Origin: Microbacteriaceae bacterium | GTDB taxonomy: Bacteria > Actinomycetota > Actinomycetes > Actinomycetales > Microbacteriaceae | Reading direction: 5' to 3' | DNA: 44,286 nt | Assembly (NCBI GenBank): GCA_025464815.1 | Contig: JAODMW010000127.1 | Coordinates: forward strand, 1-44,286 | Part shown: positions 16,368 to 24,908 of the stretch, one piece after another | How positions within the stretch are numbered: position 1 is the stretch's first letter | Layout of the letters: each line of letters starts with the position of its first letter | Program-made: the position numbers and the translations under genes | Notes under the pieces: generated by a model | Databases searched by the model: none | The model's input: the letters and a program-made list of their open reading frames with translations, nothing else | What the model was told of the DNA's origin: nothing

Positions 16368-17255
16368 TTAGACAAGCCGTCGGGCGAGAGCCAGGGCACC
16401 GACGACGGGAGGCTGTTCGAGCAGGTGCGGACGATGCCGCGGATGCTCGGTCGCGAGCAGGCGCACGAAGACGCCGTAGAGCCGCGGCTGGTTCACGATC
16501 ACGCTGCCGCCGGCGACCACGTCGAGCCCGACGGAACCGCGAGCCAGCAGCTGCCCGACGAGATCGACCAGGTGCCGGGCTCCACTCTCGATGATCGACA
16601 GCGCGAGCGGCGAACCGGCGTCCGCAGCCGCGAAGAGGGCGGGGGCGCGACTCCCCCAGTTGTCCATCGTCGGCTCGTCGTTGACGGCCCTGGCGAGGGC
16701 CGCCGGCGCGTCGACCGCGAAGGCGGCCTGGAGCGCGGACAGCAGTCCGTCATCCGGAAGCCCGCGGTCGTAGGCGGAGAGGACCGCCTTCGTCGCTTCG
16801 CGCACCAGTCCGGGAGCACCGGCCTCGTCACCGAGCACCCAGCCCCAACCGCCGGTGATCAGGTAGTCGCCGGAAGCGTCCTGCCCGACGGCGATCGCGC
16901 CGGTGCCGGAGATGACTCCGATTCCCTCGTGGAAGCCGGCGGCCTCGACGAGCAGCGCTGCGTCGTTGACGACGGTCGAGCGCAGACCGAGCTCACCGAG
17001 TTCGTGAGCGAGTTCCCGGCAGTGCTCTGCGGTGTCGCAGCCCTGAGCGCCGACGCCCAGGGCGACGACATCCGACAGATCCGGCACTGCGATGCGCAGT
17101 CGCTCCGCGATCCAGGCGGCCGCGGCCACGGGCGGCGAGGCATCCCAGTCCTCGGAGGCGAGTTCGAGTTCCACGAGGCGTTCGCCATCGAGGTTCTCCA
17201 CGAAGACGGCGGTCTTCGTGCCTCCCATGTCCATGCCGGCGATGACGGCTGTCAC
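16368..17255 (-). CDS. BadF/BadG-type sugar kinase (N-acetylglucosamine-kinase-like)
   Basis: This 295-residue ASKHA-fold protein has the phosphate-1 loop MDMGGTKTAVF at the N-terminus, the phosphate-2 region VISGTGAIAVGQD near residue 115, and GGWGWVLGDEAGAPGLVREA. This is the pattern of N-acetylglucosamine kinases of the BcrAD/BadFG family. It starts with GTG inside a GTGA overlap with the SIS gene stop, so the two are strongly coupled. SIS-protein plus BadF-kinase pairs usually handle hexosamines or related amino sugars, so a sugar amine or its deaminated product is a likely substrate (inference). Confidence 0.88.
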   Translation of the reverse strand: MTAVIAGMDMGGTKTAVFVENLDGERLVELELASEDWDASPPVAAAAWIAERLRIAVPDLSDVVALGVGAQGCDTAEHCRELAHELGELGLRSTVVNDAALLVEAAGFHEGIGVISGTGAIAVGQDASGDYLITGGWGWVLGDEAGAPGLVREATKAVLSAYDRGLPDDGLLSALQAAFAVDAPAALARAVNDEPTMDNWGSRAPALFAAADAGSPLALSIIESGARHLVDLVGQLLARGSVGLDVVAGGSVIVNQPRLYGVFVRLLATEHPRHRPHLLEQPPVVGALALARRLV

Positions 17256-18265
17256 TTGGCGGTCTCCACCTTGGTGTCGGAGTTATGGAAGACGAACTCT
17301 TCGATGTTGATGTTCTGGCGACGGGCGACGGCCTCCACCAGGATCTGCATGACGACGGCCTCGAGAATCGCCCGCGGAGCGGACGGCAGCTTCGGTAGCT
17401 GGATGACCTGCAGCGTCGGAGTCTCGGGGATGTCTTCGCCCGTGATGAGGATCACCTTGTGACCGGCACCCGAGAGGGTGTGGGCGACCTCGAGCTCGCG
17501 TTTGTCGCCGAGCACGACGTGCACGCCGAGACCGGCGGACTCCATCGATCCGTGCAGGTACTGGCGAGTGCTCATGGCGGCCGTCGGAAGGCGCGCGACC
17601 TCGCGGAAGAGCAGCGCTCCCGCCTCCGCCGAGCCGACGGCGGGTCCTGCTCCGACGAAATCGGCTGTGGCCACGCCGTCGAACGTCGCCGCGAGCTCTT
17701 GCGCGCGCGCGCCGACGGTGTCCTCCGTCCAGCCGAAGAGGGCCGGGAGCTTCTCCCATGCCTCATCGATCCGGCCGTGGTCCCAGGCATCCGCGATCAT
17801 GCCGAGACCGGTGATCGTCGCGGTGTAGCCGATGGTCGATGCGTAGCTGTCGGGGATGTTCCCGAGCGACAGGGTCGCGCTCACGAGATCGGCGATCGGC
17901 GACGGCGCGCTGTTGACGACCGCATAGCGCAGCTTCTCGTCGACCGACTCGAGCACGGCGAGGGTCTCCGAACTGCGACCGCTCTGGGAGATTCCGATGA
18001 TCGGGTGCACGGATTGCGGAAACGGCAGTGGGTGGTCGCCCGCACCGAGTCGCCAGGAGTGGATACCGCGGCTGCGCAATGCCCAGGACGGCGCCGCGGC
18101 CGCAGCGAGGCTCGCTCCGATGCCGACGAAGATCGGGCCTGGACCCTGGTAACGGCCCGCTGCCTGCTGCTCGAGCACCTGTTCGCGGATGCGCGCGATG
18201 GCGCCCTCGAGGGCGTGGGCCTGCGTGGCCCTCGCTGCGGCGAAGGTGATGTACTCACCCAACAT
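17252..18265 (-). CDS. Two-SIS-domain sugar isomerase/deaminase-like protein
   Basis: This 337-residue protein has two SIS (sugar isomerase) domains. The first shows FVGIGASLAAAAAPSWALRS and the sugar-binding SQSG loop in PIIGISQSGRSSETLAVLE; the second has DFVGAGPAVGSAEAGALLFRE and MSTRQYLHGSMESAGLG, equivalent to the EFRHGP-type segment of the GlmS isomerase domain. No glutaminase domain is present. Relatives include AgaS, FrlB deglycase and glucosamine-6-phosphate deaminases, which act on C1/C2 amine-bearing phosphosugars. Together with the downstream kinase and upstream dehydrogenases it fits amino-sugar or glycated-amine catabolism. The exact reaction is unknown. Confidence 0.87.
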   Translation of the reverse strand: MLGEYITFAAARATQAHALEGAIARIREQVLEQQAAGRYQGPGPIFVGIGASLAAAAAPSWALRSRGIHSWRLGAGDHPLPFPQSVHPIIGISQSGRSSETLAVLESVDEKLRYAVVNSAPSPIADLVSATLSLGNIPDSYASTIGYTATITGLGMIADAWDHGRIDEAWEKLPALFGWTEDTVGARAQELAATFDGVATADFVGAGPAVGSAEAGALLFREVARLPTAAMSTRQYLHGSMESAGLGVHVVLGDKRELEVAHTLSGAGHKVILITGEDIPETPTLQVIQLPKLPSAPRAILEAVVMQILVEAVARRQNINIEEFVFHNSDTKVETAK

Positions 18266-18303
18266 GTGGCACCTGAATTCCTTGGTTTAGACCTGACCGG
18301 CGG

Positions 18304-19407
18304 TCAGAGAGTTCTTTCCTGCGGATCCCACTCGGCGTCGAGCGGGGCGACGCCTGTCAGGGAACTCGTGACGAGGACCGGGGAACCCGCCTCGATCGAC
18401 TCTTCGACTGCGAGCATCGCGTCGAGCACGTGGAACGCGAGCTCGCCGCTCGCCCGGGGCGACCTACCCGACCGGGTAGCCCGTGCCATTTCGAGCACGC
18501 CGACACCGCGCGATCGCTCGCGGCCCTGCGCCGGCAGGTCGACCCAGTCGCCTTCGTCTGCGGCTGCGGCAAGAAATGAACTCGGGCCGTCGAAGCCGCT
18601 CACGGGAACGGTGAGGGTACCGCCGGAGCCGGTCACCTCGAAAAGCTGGCGGCGTACCGGGGAATCGAAGCTGTAGATCGAGGTGCCGACAACCCCGGAA
18701 GCGAAACGTGTAAGCACGCTCATGTGGGTCCAGATCTCGACCGGGAAGCGGGTGCCGGCATCCGGCCCGGAACCGATCTCGCGCTCCTCATATGCACGGT
18801 GACCGAGCGCCTGAACGCTCTCGATCTCGCCGAGGAGCATCGTGAGGGTCGTGAAGTAGTAGGGACCGATGTCGAACAGCGGCCCCGCCCCACGGGCGAA
18901 GAGGAACTGCGGTCGAGGGTGCCACGAGTCCGGGCCGGGGCCCTGCATGAGCGTGAGTACGGTCTGCGGCGTGCCGATCTTGCCCTCGCCGATGAGCCGG
19001 TGGGAATTCTGGATGCCGCTGCCGAGCACCGTGTCCGGTGCGTTGCCGACAACGACACCCGCACTCGTCGCCTCGTCCAGCAGTTGCCGGGCGGACTCCC
19101 GGTCGAGCGCGATGGGTTTCTCGGCCCAGACGTGCTTGCCCGCTCGCACCGCGGCGAGCGAGACCTCCGCGTGCACGGCCGGAATCGTAAGATTCACGAT
19201 GAGTTCGACCGTCTGCAGCGCGAGCAGCTCCCCCGGGCTCCCGCTGAAGTCGAGTCCGTATTTGTCCGCCTGGGCCGCGGCACGAGCCAGATCGATGTCC
19301 GCGATGCCGATAACCGTGACGTCCGGGTAGGACGTCAGGTTTGTCAGGTACTCGTCGGAGATGTTCCCTGCGCCGATGATACCGACGCCGACCGGTCCTG
19401 TGGTCAT
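18304..19407 (-). CDS. Gfo/Idh/MocA-family oxidoreductase (first of three)
   Basis: This 367-residue NAD(P)-dependent sugar dehydrogenase has the Rossmann motif VGIIGAGNISDEYL, the hallmark AEKPIAL (about residue 93) and the second-domain segment GPLFDIGPYYFTTLTMLLG, in which the usual Asp-x-x-x-His reads D-x-x-x-Y-Y. That replacement of the catalytic-site histidine by tyrosine is notable and is also seen in some family branches. Family members oxidise sugars or polyols, often at C3. The ATG overlaps the TIM-barrel stop (ATGA). A small CTGACCGGCGGTCAG palindrome lies over its stop codon. Confidence 0.9.
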   Translation of the reverse strand: MTTGPVGVGIIGAGNISDEYLTNLTSYPDVTVIGIADIDLARAAAQADKYGLDFSGSPGELLALQTVELIVNLTIPAVHAEVSLAAVRAGKHVWAEKPIALDRESARQLLDEATSAGVVVGNAPDTVLGSGIQNSHRLIGEGKIGTPQTVLTLMQGPGPDSWHPRPQFLFARGAGPLFDIGPYYFTTLTMLLGEIESVQALGHRAYEEREIGSGPDAGTRFPVEIWTHMSVLTRFASGVVGTSIYSFDSPVRRQLFEVTGSGGTLTVPVSGFDGPSSFLAAAADEGDWVDLPAQGRERSRGVGVLEMARATRSGRSPRASGELAFHVLDAMLAVEESIEAGSPVLVTSSLTGVAPLDAEWDPQERTL

Positions 19408-20156
19408 CGTGCGAGCACCTCCGCGAAGAAACGCCGGTTCCGATCGAGCACCTCGAAGAGGTCGTGTTCCACGACCACCTCCACGACAGGCAGCTCGAGC
19501 GTTGGGCGGGCGAGCCCGATGACTTCATCCATGCGGCCGGTGATGTCTACGCGCGCCACCGGATCCTCGGCGTCCGGCGGCTCGTTCTTGACGTGCAGGT
19601 AACGGATGCGGTCCTGGTAGCGCGGGATGAGCTCGAAGACATCCCCTCCCCCGACACTCGCCCAGTATGTGTCGAGTTGCAGCACCACATCCGGACTCAG
19701 GTTCTCGACCAACAGCTCCCAGCCGACCTGGCCGTCCACGCGGGAGACGAACTCGAACTCGTGGTTGTGGTAGCCGACACGGATACCATGTCCGGCCGCA
19801 AAGGCGGCCGCGTCGTTGATCTCGTCCGCGAACGAGATGATGCCCTCACGCGTCGAGAAGCGCCGCGGTTCGACCCATGGAACGATAATCGTGCCGATGC
19901 CGAGCTCCTTCGCAGCGGCGACCACCGCATCCCGGTCGAGTTCGGTGATCTTCGCGTGTGCCGTGCTCGCTCGCAGGCCGGTGGTGTCGAGTCCGGCGCG
20001 CAGGGCGGCGGTGTCGCCGAGGATGTCGTACGGTTCGACGTGGGTGTATCCGAGCTCCGCGAGATGCTTCAGCGTGTCGCCCAGCCGTGATCCCAGGAAG
20101 TCCTTCGTGCTATAGAGCTGGACTCCGACGTTCGGCGCAGTGTGGTCAGTGGCCAT
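19404..20156 (-). CDS. TIM-barrel sugar phosphate isomerase/epimerase (paralogue A)
   Basis: This 250-residue xylose-isomerase-like TIM barrel has metal ligands in YHNHEFEFV, LQLDTYWASVGGGD and YLHVKNEP. It starts at ATG (MATDHTAPNVGVQLYSTKDF) with GGGGGA about 9 bases upstream; the track start at 20204 adds a non-homologous stretch. The family includes inosose dehydratases, 3-keto-sugar epimerases and the C- or O-glycoside beta-eliminating deglycosidases that follow a Gfo/Idh oxidation. It overlaps the amine oxidase stop by 11 bp and the Gfo/Idh start by 4, so the three genes are one translation unit. It shares active-site architecture with the protein at 24107-24871. Confidence 0.9.
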   Translation of the reverse strand: MATDHTAPNVGVQLYSTKDFLGSRLGDTLKHLAELGYTHVEPYDILGDTAALRAGLDTTGLRASTAHAKITELDRDAVVAAAKELGIGTIIVPWVEPRRFSTREGIISFADEINDAAAFAAGHGIRVGYHNHEFEFVSRVDGQVGWELLVENLSPDVVLQLDTYWASVGGGDVFELIPRYQDRIRYLHVKNEPPDAEDPVARVDITGRMDEVIGLARPTLELPVVEVVVEHDLFEVLDRNRRFFAEVLAR

Positions 20157-22140
20157 GGTGTTCGTGTCCCCCGTGAGCGTGCGTGGTGTGGTCGTGCGCG
20201 CCATCCGGACCGCAGTGGTCCCCGATGGTCTCGGGGATGTCGAGCGCTGGATTACGGCCGAAGAAGCCGTGCGGTTTGAGAACGAAGCCGGTGGTGTCGA
20301 CTGGCATCACAGGCCAGTCCTCGACGCGCGGGAAGTGAGTGAGGCCGAAGGTGTGCCAGAGTACGATGTCGGTCCCGTCAACCGGACGATTCGCCGCCGT
20401 CCAGGCCGGGAGTCCGGCGCCACCAGGGTGGAGGTTCACGAAATCGCCGGCCGGATACAACTCAGACGGCTCATAAGCCGTGACCCAGAGATGCTTTGTC
20501 GCGAACGTTGCGCGTTTGTGGATATCCGACTCGCTGTCAGCGATCAGGAGAGGCTTGCCTTCCGGGTAAAGCACCCAGCCGACATCGTTGCCGAGGCGAT
20601 TCTGCGAGTTCGGATTACCGATGAACCAGACCCGATTCTTCAGATTATCCGCGATGCGCTGCGCATTCGACTCTGTCGTGAGCCGGGTGGCCAGCTGGGT
20701 GAAACCGGAACCTGTCGGGTTGCTTTCCCCGCGTGGCACGACGGCAGCCTCGAGTTCGTCGACATAGTTGTCGACCCCGTCGACCATCATGTCCAGGCGT
20801 GCGCTGAAGAGGTGCTGGTGGTACGGCGCACCCAGCCCGGGCGCGAGCTCAGAGGCGAAGGGGTAGCCGGCCGCCGGATAGGCAGAAGTGAAGACGACAC
20901 CCGTCGCCTTGACCTCGAACTCGAGGGTGCCGTCCAAGCCGAAATACCAGTAGAAGCCATAGTCGTAGTTGCCGACGGTGACGAAGAAGGAGACCACCAG
21001 GCGGCGGTTGCGACGCGAGTCGCTCGAACCGTTCCAGTTGTCGGTGTGCTTCCAGAGAATGCCGGCATCCTCTTCGTGAATGCAGATCGCCTGTGGGATC
21101 GTACGTGCGCTTCCGTCGTTGTTCGCGACCACCGCGTCGAGATAGGTGATGTCGCCGACGCAATCGCAACCGAGTTCGAGCGAATTGGCGAAACCGCCCA
21201 GCAGATACTCACCGCAGTCGAAGAAATTCTGGAACCAGCGCTGCGGGCTCGGGTCGCCGTACGGCACCATCATCTCGGCGATGGAGGCGCGATAGACCAC
21301 CGGACGCTGTGTGCCGTCATCGTTGATCGAGATATTGTGGAAGACCAATCCTTCACGCTGATCGAAACCGAGCTGCAACTGCCAACCGGCCCAGGACAGC
21401 ACCCGGTTTTCGTCGATCGTGAAGCTCGGACCCTCCGGCTGTGTGATTTCGATCGGCTTGAGCCCCTCGCGATCCGGTCCTCGCCATTCGGCCAGATGGA
21501 AGTTGCCGTCCTCCAGGGGAACCGGCAGGTCGACATAATCGATGACGTCGAGCACCTCGCCGGTCACGACATCCACCATCACCGTGACCCCGTCGACCGG
21601 ATGAGCCCAACCGAGGTCCTCCGGCGTGTTCTGGACGAAGGTGAAGCAGCGCTGGATACGCCGGCCGTGCTCACCCTCGGCGAGAACCCCGGCCGAGAGC
21701 GGGTTCACCCGCAGCGTGGAGATATCGGTCAAGCCGCGCCGCGCCATGGCGGCGAGCCAGCGCTCGTCTGCATGAACTACTTCCTCGACGTAGCTGAACT
21801 CGCGGAGGACGACTGGTACGCCACCCTCTGTCACGGGGTCGAGCTGGTGCTGCGAGACCACGCGGTCATCCGACGGCGACACCACGACATCATGCGAGAG
21901 GCCGGTGGTCATATCGATGATGAACGCACGAAAACACCGGTCACCGGAAACGCCGGCGAGCACGGCACGCTTGTCTGGCTCGAGCAGCCCGAAGTACGAG
22001 ACGTGGGTGTCAGCGACGACCAGGCCTTCACGACGGAGAATCGCGAGGCTTCCGTCGATTTCCTCTGCGGTCACTGTCGCGAGGGTCTTCGCCACCAGCG
22101 CAGTGCGCGGTCCGGTTCCCTTGTGCTGACTGTTCACCAC
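20146..22140 (-). CDS. Copper-containing primary amine oxidase (TPQ type)
   Basis: The protein of about 664 residues aligns throughout with actinobacterial phenylethylamine/tyramine oxidases. The topaquinone tyrosine is in TVGNYDYGFYW, the catalytic base Asp in FFDCGEYLLGG, two copper histidines in GAPYHQHLFSARLDM and the third in WHTFGLTHFPRVEDWP. It converts a primary amine, O2 and water to aldehyde, NH3 and H2O2. No signal peptide is seen, as in cytoplasmic relatives. I prefer the GTG at 22140 (GGAAGG 8 bases upstream) to the track TTG at 22194, because a likely promoter and operator lie between them. The C-terminus carries an unusual His-rich tail (HTTHAHGGHEHHGH) that may help load copper. 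Confidence 0.93.
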   Translation of the reverse strand: MVNSQHKGTGPRTALVAKTLATVTAEEIDGSLAILRREGLVVADTHVSYFGLLEPDKRAVLAGVSGDRCFRAFIIDMTTGLSHDVVVSPSDDRVVSQHQLDPVTEGGVPVVLREFSYVEEVVHADERWLAAMARRGLTDISTLRVNPLSAGVLAEGEHGRRIQRCFTFVQNTPEDLGWAHPVDGVTVMVDVVTGEVLDVIDYVDLPVPLEDGNFHLAEWRGPDREGLKPIEITQPEGPSFTIDENRVLSWAGWQLQLGFDQREGLVFHNISINDDGTQRPVVYRASIAEMMVPYGDPSPQRWFQNFFDCGEYLLGGFANSLELGCDCVGDITYLDAVVANNDGSARTIPQAICIHEEDAGILWKHTDNWNGSSDSRRNRRLVVSFFVTVGNYDYGFYWYFGLDGTLEFEVKATGVVFTSAYPAAGYPFASELAPGLGAPYHQHLFSARLDMMVDGVDNYVDELEAAVVPRGESNPTGSGFTQLATRLTTESNAQRIADNLKNRVWFIGNPNSQNRLGNDVGWVLYPEGKPLLIADSESDIHKRATFATKHLWVTAYEPSELYPAGDFVNLHPGGAGLPAWTAANRPVDGTDIVLWHTFGLTHFPRVEDWPVMPVDTTGFVLKPHGFFGRNPALDIPETIGDHCGPDGAHDHTTHAHGGHEHHGH

Positions 22141-22180
22141 CGCTGCCACCTTCCATTCCGACTGCCAGGACAAAGCTAAA

Positions 22181-22194
22181 CCACTACGTACCAA
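22181..22194. promoter_or_regulatory. Operator-like site A (amine oxidase promoter)
   Basis: CCACTACGTACCAA, or TTGGTACGTAGTGG on the transcribed strand, lies 41 bases before the amine oxidase GTG, directly followed by a TAGCTT -10-like hexamer. It matches site B (32664-32677) at 12 of 14 positions. HutC-type GntR proteins bind such imperfect dyads; this assignment is inferred. Confidence 0.6.
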
Positions 22195-22347
22195 AGGTTA
22201 TCCACTAAATGACAGCGACGCCAAATCTATTCCGCGAACCGCACGGCGGATTTTGCGCGATGCCAACGACAACAGGGGAATATGGATGCTTCCTCGGCAA
22301 TCGCCCGTCTCGCACCCTAAGACCACTACTGACAATCGCGGCGGCGA

Positions 22348-23133
22348 TCATCGTGACACTCCGGGCGCGCGGACTCGCGGCGAACGAGCGAAGGACGTGC
22401 GCAGGCGATAGCGCTCGCCGCTGTACTGGATCACCGAGGAGAATAGCGGCCGGTCCGCACTGTCCAGCGCGAGCTGGTGCATGGCGAGAATAGGCCTGCC
22501 GATCTCGAGTCCGAGATTGGCTGCGACGGCGGCATCCGCCTGGCGAGCTTCGATCGTGGAGTCTGCACGTGCCAGGTCGAGGCCGGCGCGGGCCAGTGTG
22601 TCGTAGAGGGAATGGCGCGTGAAGTCCGTCCCGGCCACCTCGGGGACGAGGGCGAGCGGAATGACACTGCTGTCGATCGCGATCGGTACGCCGCTGAGGA
22701 GCCGCACCCGATCAAGGTGAAAGAGCGGGCTTCCCGGCGCGACCGCGAGCTCCTCGGCCTCGTCGAGTGTCGCCGGCAGCGTGATCGCCCGGAGTACTCT
22801 CGAGGTCGCGACCAGCCCCATCCGCGATGCAGTTTCGGTGAACGACTCCAGGTTGTTCGGCCAGTCCCCGCTCCCCGCCGACGTAACCGCCACATACCAG
22901 CCGCGGCCGTGCGAAGCGCTCAGCGCGCCGTCCTCGACCAGCCGAGTGAGCGCCTTACGAAGCGTGACCCTGCTGATATTGAATTTTTCGCAGAGCGCCC
23001 GCTCCGGCGGCAGGCGCATGCCCTCGCGAAGCGAACCGTTCGCGATCTCGCCCTTGATGAGGTTCATCGCCTGGATCCATAACGGTTCCGGGTAATCGAT
23101 CCTGATGGAGGGTGACTGCACGCCGGCACTCAT
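22348..23133 (-). CDS. HutC/GntR-family regulator (paralogue 1)
   Basis: This 261-residue protein has an N-terminal GntR winged helix (MRLPPERALCEKFNISRVTLRKALTRLVEDGALSASHGRGW) and a UTRA ligand domain from about residue 100 (SPLFHLDRVRLLSGVPIAI, ADSTIEARQADAAVA). About 60 of the first 74 aligned residues are identical to the regulator at 35099-35884, and the recognition helix NISRVTLRKAL is identical. Its ATG overlaps the epimerase stop (ATGA), so it is the last gene of the long importer/catabolic operon. It probably represses the amine oxidase operon immediately downstream and the importer operon, with a pathway sugar as inducer. Confidence 0.93.
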   Translation of the reverse strand: MSAGVQSPSIRIDYPEPLWIQAMNLIKGEIANGSLREGMRLPPERALCEKFNISRVTLRKALTRLVEDGALSASHGRGWYVAVTSAGSGDWPNNLESFTETASRMGLVATSRVLRAITLPATLDEAEELAVAPGSPLFHLDRVRLLSGVPIAIDSSVIPLALVPEVAGTDFTRHSLYDTLARAGLDLARADSTIEARQADAAVAANLGLEIGRPILAMHQLALDSADRPLFSSVIQYSGERYRLRTSFARSPRVRAPGVSR

Positions 23134-24110
23134 GGACCCTCGATGAGTCTGTCGAATGCCGCATCCAGCTCGGTATTCACTCTTCGGCGATCAGAGCTCT
23201 CCTCATGATATGCAACGATCTCACGAGCACCCTGCGAGAACGAGACGCGGGGTGCGAAGCCCGGTGACAGCGATTGCAGCTTGCTCGAGTCGAACAGCAT
23301 CGAGTGACGGAAGTCGTGCTCGAGCACTTCGCCCCAGCCCGGGTACTCCTTCGCGATCGACTCACTCGAACGGTGGACGAGCTTCGGGATGCGAACGCCG
23401 GCGGCCGCGGCCAAGGTCGTGTGGATCTGGTCCCAGCTCAGGATGTCGCCGCTCACGACGTTCACACTCTCGCCGATCGCGTGCTGGTTGCCGAGGATCG
23501 GCACCACAGCCCTCGCGAAATCGCTCGAGTGCATGAGCGTCCACAGCGACGTGCCGTCGCCGTGGACGATGACGCCGCGATCGGCGCGCATCCTCTCGAT
23601 AGCGGTCCAGCCGGACAGCACGGGGATGGTCGTGCGGTCATAGGTATGGAAAGGGCGAATGATGGTAAGCGGCAGATTCTTCTCGCGGTATGCCTCCTCA
23701 AGGAATACCTCGCATGCCACCTTGCCTGTGCCATAACCGAAGACCGCCTGCCGTCTCGGGCTGGACTCGGTGATCGGCAACTGCGGAACGGGGCGGGCGA
23801 AGACTGAGCACGTGCTGATGAAGACGTATTGGCCCGCCCGCTCGCGATAGAGATCGACGTCGTCGCGGATGTGATCTGGCTCGAAACCGACCCAATTCAC
23901 CACCACATCGAATTCCCGCGCGCCGAGCAGCTCGCGCATCTGTTCGCCCGAGCGCACGTCACCGCGCAGTGTCTCTGTTCCGAGCGGCAACACCCGCTTC
24001 GGCTCAGAACGGGTGACAACGGTGAGCGAGGCATCGGCCTGCTCGAGTTCCGCGGCGACCGCTGAACCGATCATCCCGGCGCCGCCGAGGAAGAGAACCC
24101 TGAGACTCAT
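23130..24110 (-). CDS. NAD-dependent epimerase/dehydratase (extended SDR)
   Basis: This 326-residue protein has the Rossmann motif VLFLGGAGMIGSAVAAEL at the N-terminus, a FISTCSVFA active-site strand and YGTGKVACEVF, where the catalytic Tyr-x3-Lys of the family is present. A nucleotide-sugar or simple-sugar epimerase, dehydratase or reductase activity is possible. The middle sequence LTIIRPFHTYDR is typical of sugar-related atypical SDRs. It sits between a TIM-barrel isomerase and the HutC regulator, overlapping both by 4 bases, so it is a full member of the catabolic operon. The precise reaction is not readable. Confidence 0.88.
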   Translation of the reverse strand: MSLRVLFLGGAGMIGSAVAAELEQADASLTVVTRSEPKRVLPLGTETLRGDVRSGEQMRELLGAREFDVVVNWVGFEPDHIRDDVDLYRERAGQYVFISTCSVFARPVPQLPITESSPRRQAVFGYGTGKVACEVFLEEAYREKNLPLTIIRPFHTYDRTTIPVLSGWTAIERMRADRGVIVHGDGTSLWTLMHSSDFARAVVPILGNQHAIGESVNVVSGDILSWDQIHTTLAAAAGVRIPKLVHRSSESIAKEYPGWGEVLEHDFRHSMLFDSSKLQSLSPGFAPRVSFSQGAREIVAYHEESSDRRRVNTELDAAFDRLIEGP

Positions 24111-24871
24111 CGGTTCCCCCTCGAGAGTCCGCGACCGACCAGGTAGTCATAGCTCCGCTCGACCGCCTCGAAGGTGTCGACGTTCAACCGCTCGAGTTCG
24201 AGCAGATGCCATTCGAGCGCGGGATTCGCGGTAAGCGCGGCATCCCAATCCATCGCCCCCTCGCCGATCGGTACCATCACGTCGTCCTCGTAGCTCAGGG
24301 CCGGGCCGTCTTTGATATGCACGTACTTGACGCGCCCACCGAGAGAGGCGACCACCGCAGCGGGGTCTGCCCCACCCATCCGGGTCCAGTACATGTCCAG
24401 CTCGATGACGACGCGCGGATCGAGCTGCTCGAGCAGCAGGTCGTAGGCCTGACGGCCGTCGAAGTTCTGGCTGAACTCCGCGAAATGATTGTGATAGGCG
24501 ATACGCATGCCGTACTTCGACGCGTTCTCCGCGCCGTCATTGACCCTCACCAGCCCGGCAGTGATCGCCTCAGGCGAATCGAATTCTTCGCGCTCCAAAC
24601 TCCAGACGAGAGTCGTCGCGCCGAGCTCGGCGTTATCGTCGAGGATGCGGCTGGCCTCCGGCCCACTGGGGAACGGGGCGTGTGCGCTCGTGAGCTCGAG
24701 GCCCGCAGCAGCGATAGCCTTCCTCACTCGAGACGCTGGATAATGCTCGAGAAGCCCGTAGGTCTCGACGCCGAAGAAGCCCAGTTCCGCGATACGCGCG
24801 AGTGTGCCCTCGAGGTCTGCCTTGGCCTGCTCGAGCACCGTGTACATCATGACGGCGATGCGGGGTGGCAT
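24107..24871 (-). CDS. TIM-barrel sugar phosphate isomerase/epimerase (paralogue B)
   Basis: This 254-residue protein starts at ATG (MPPRIAVMMYTVLEQA). The ORF track start at 25096 includes shadow sequence from the ThuA gene. Metal-site motifs are AYHNHFAEFS, VIELDMYWTRMGGAD and YVHIKDGPAL. The resemblance of these motifs to the protein at 19404-20156 shows that the locus carries two members of the same family, possibly acting at consecutive steps or on two epimers. Relatives include inosose dehydratases, hydroxypyruvate isomerases and 3-keto-glycoside-cleaving enzymes. It overlaps the epimerase start by 4 bases and lies 37 bp after ThuA. Confidence 0.89.
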   Translation of the reverse strand: MPPRIAVMMYTVLEQAKADLEGTLARIAELGFFGVETYGLLEHYPASRVRKAIAAAGLELTSAHAPFPSGPEASRILDDNAELGATTLVWSLEREEFDSPEAITAGLVRVNDGAENASKYGMRIAYHNHFAEFSQNFDGRQAYDLLLEQLDPRVVIELDMYWTRMGGADPAAVVASLGGRVKYVHIKDGPALSYEDDVMVPIGEGAMDWDAALTANPALEWHLLELERLNVDTFEAVERSYDYLVGRGLSRGNR

Positions 24872-24908
24872 GTGTCGTGTTCTCGTTTCTTGTCGTAGCG
24901 GTGGAAAT

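Noticed and set aside
18293-18307. CTGACCGGCGGTCAG palindrome similar to the TetR operator at 3298
   Set aside because: Half-site spacing differs by one base, it overlaps the 3' end of a gene inside an operon, and tetR is 15 kb away; probably a small hairpin or chance.
20140-22179. 679-codon plus-strand ORF opposite the amine oxidase
   Set aside because: Antisense shadow caused by high GC at third positions; the minus-strand frame contains every amine oxidase motif.
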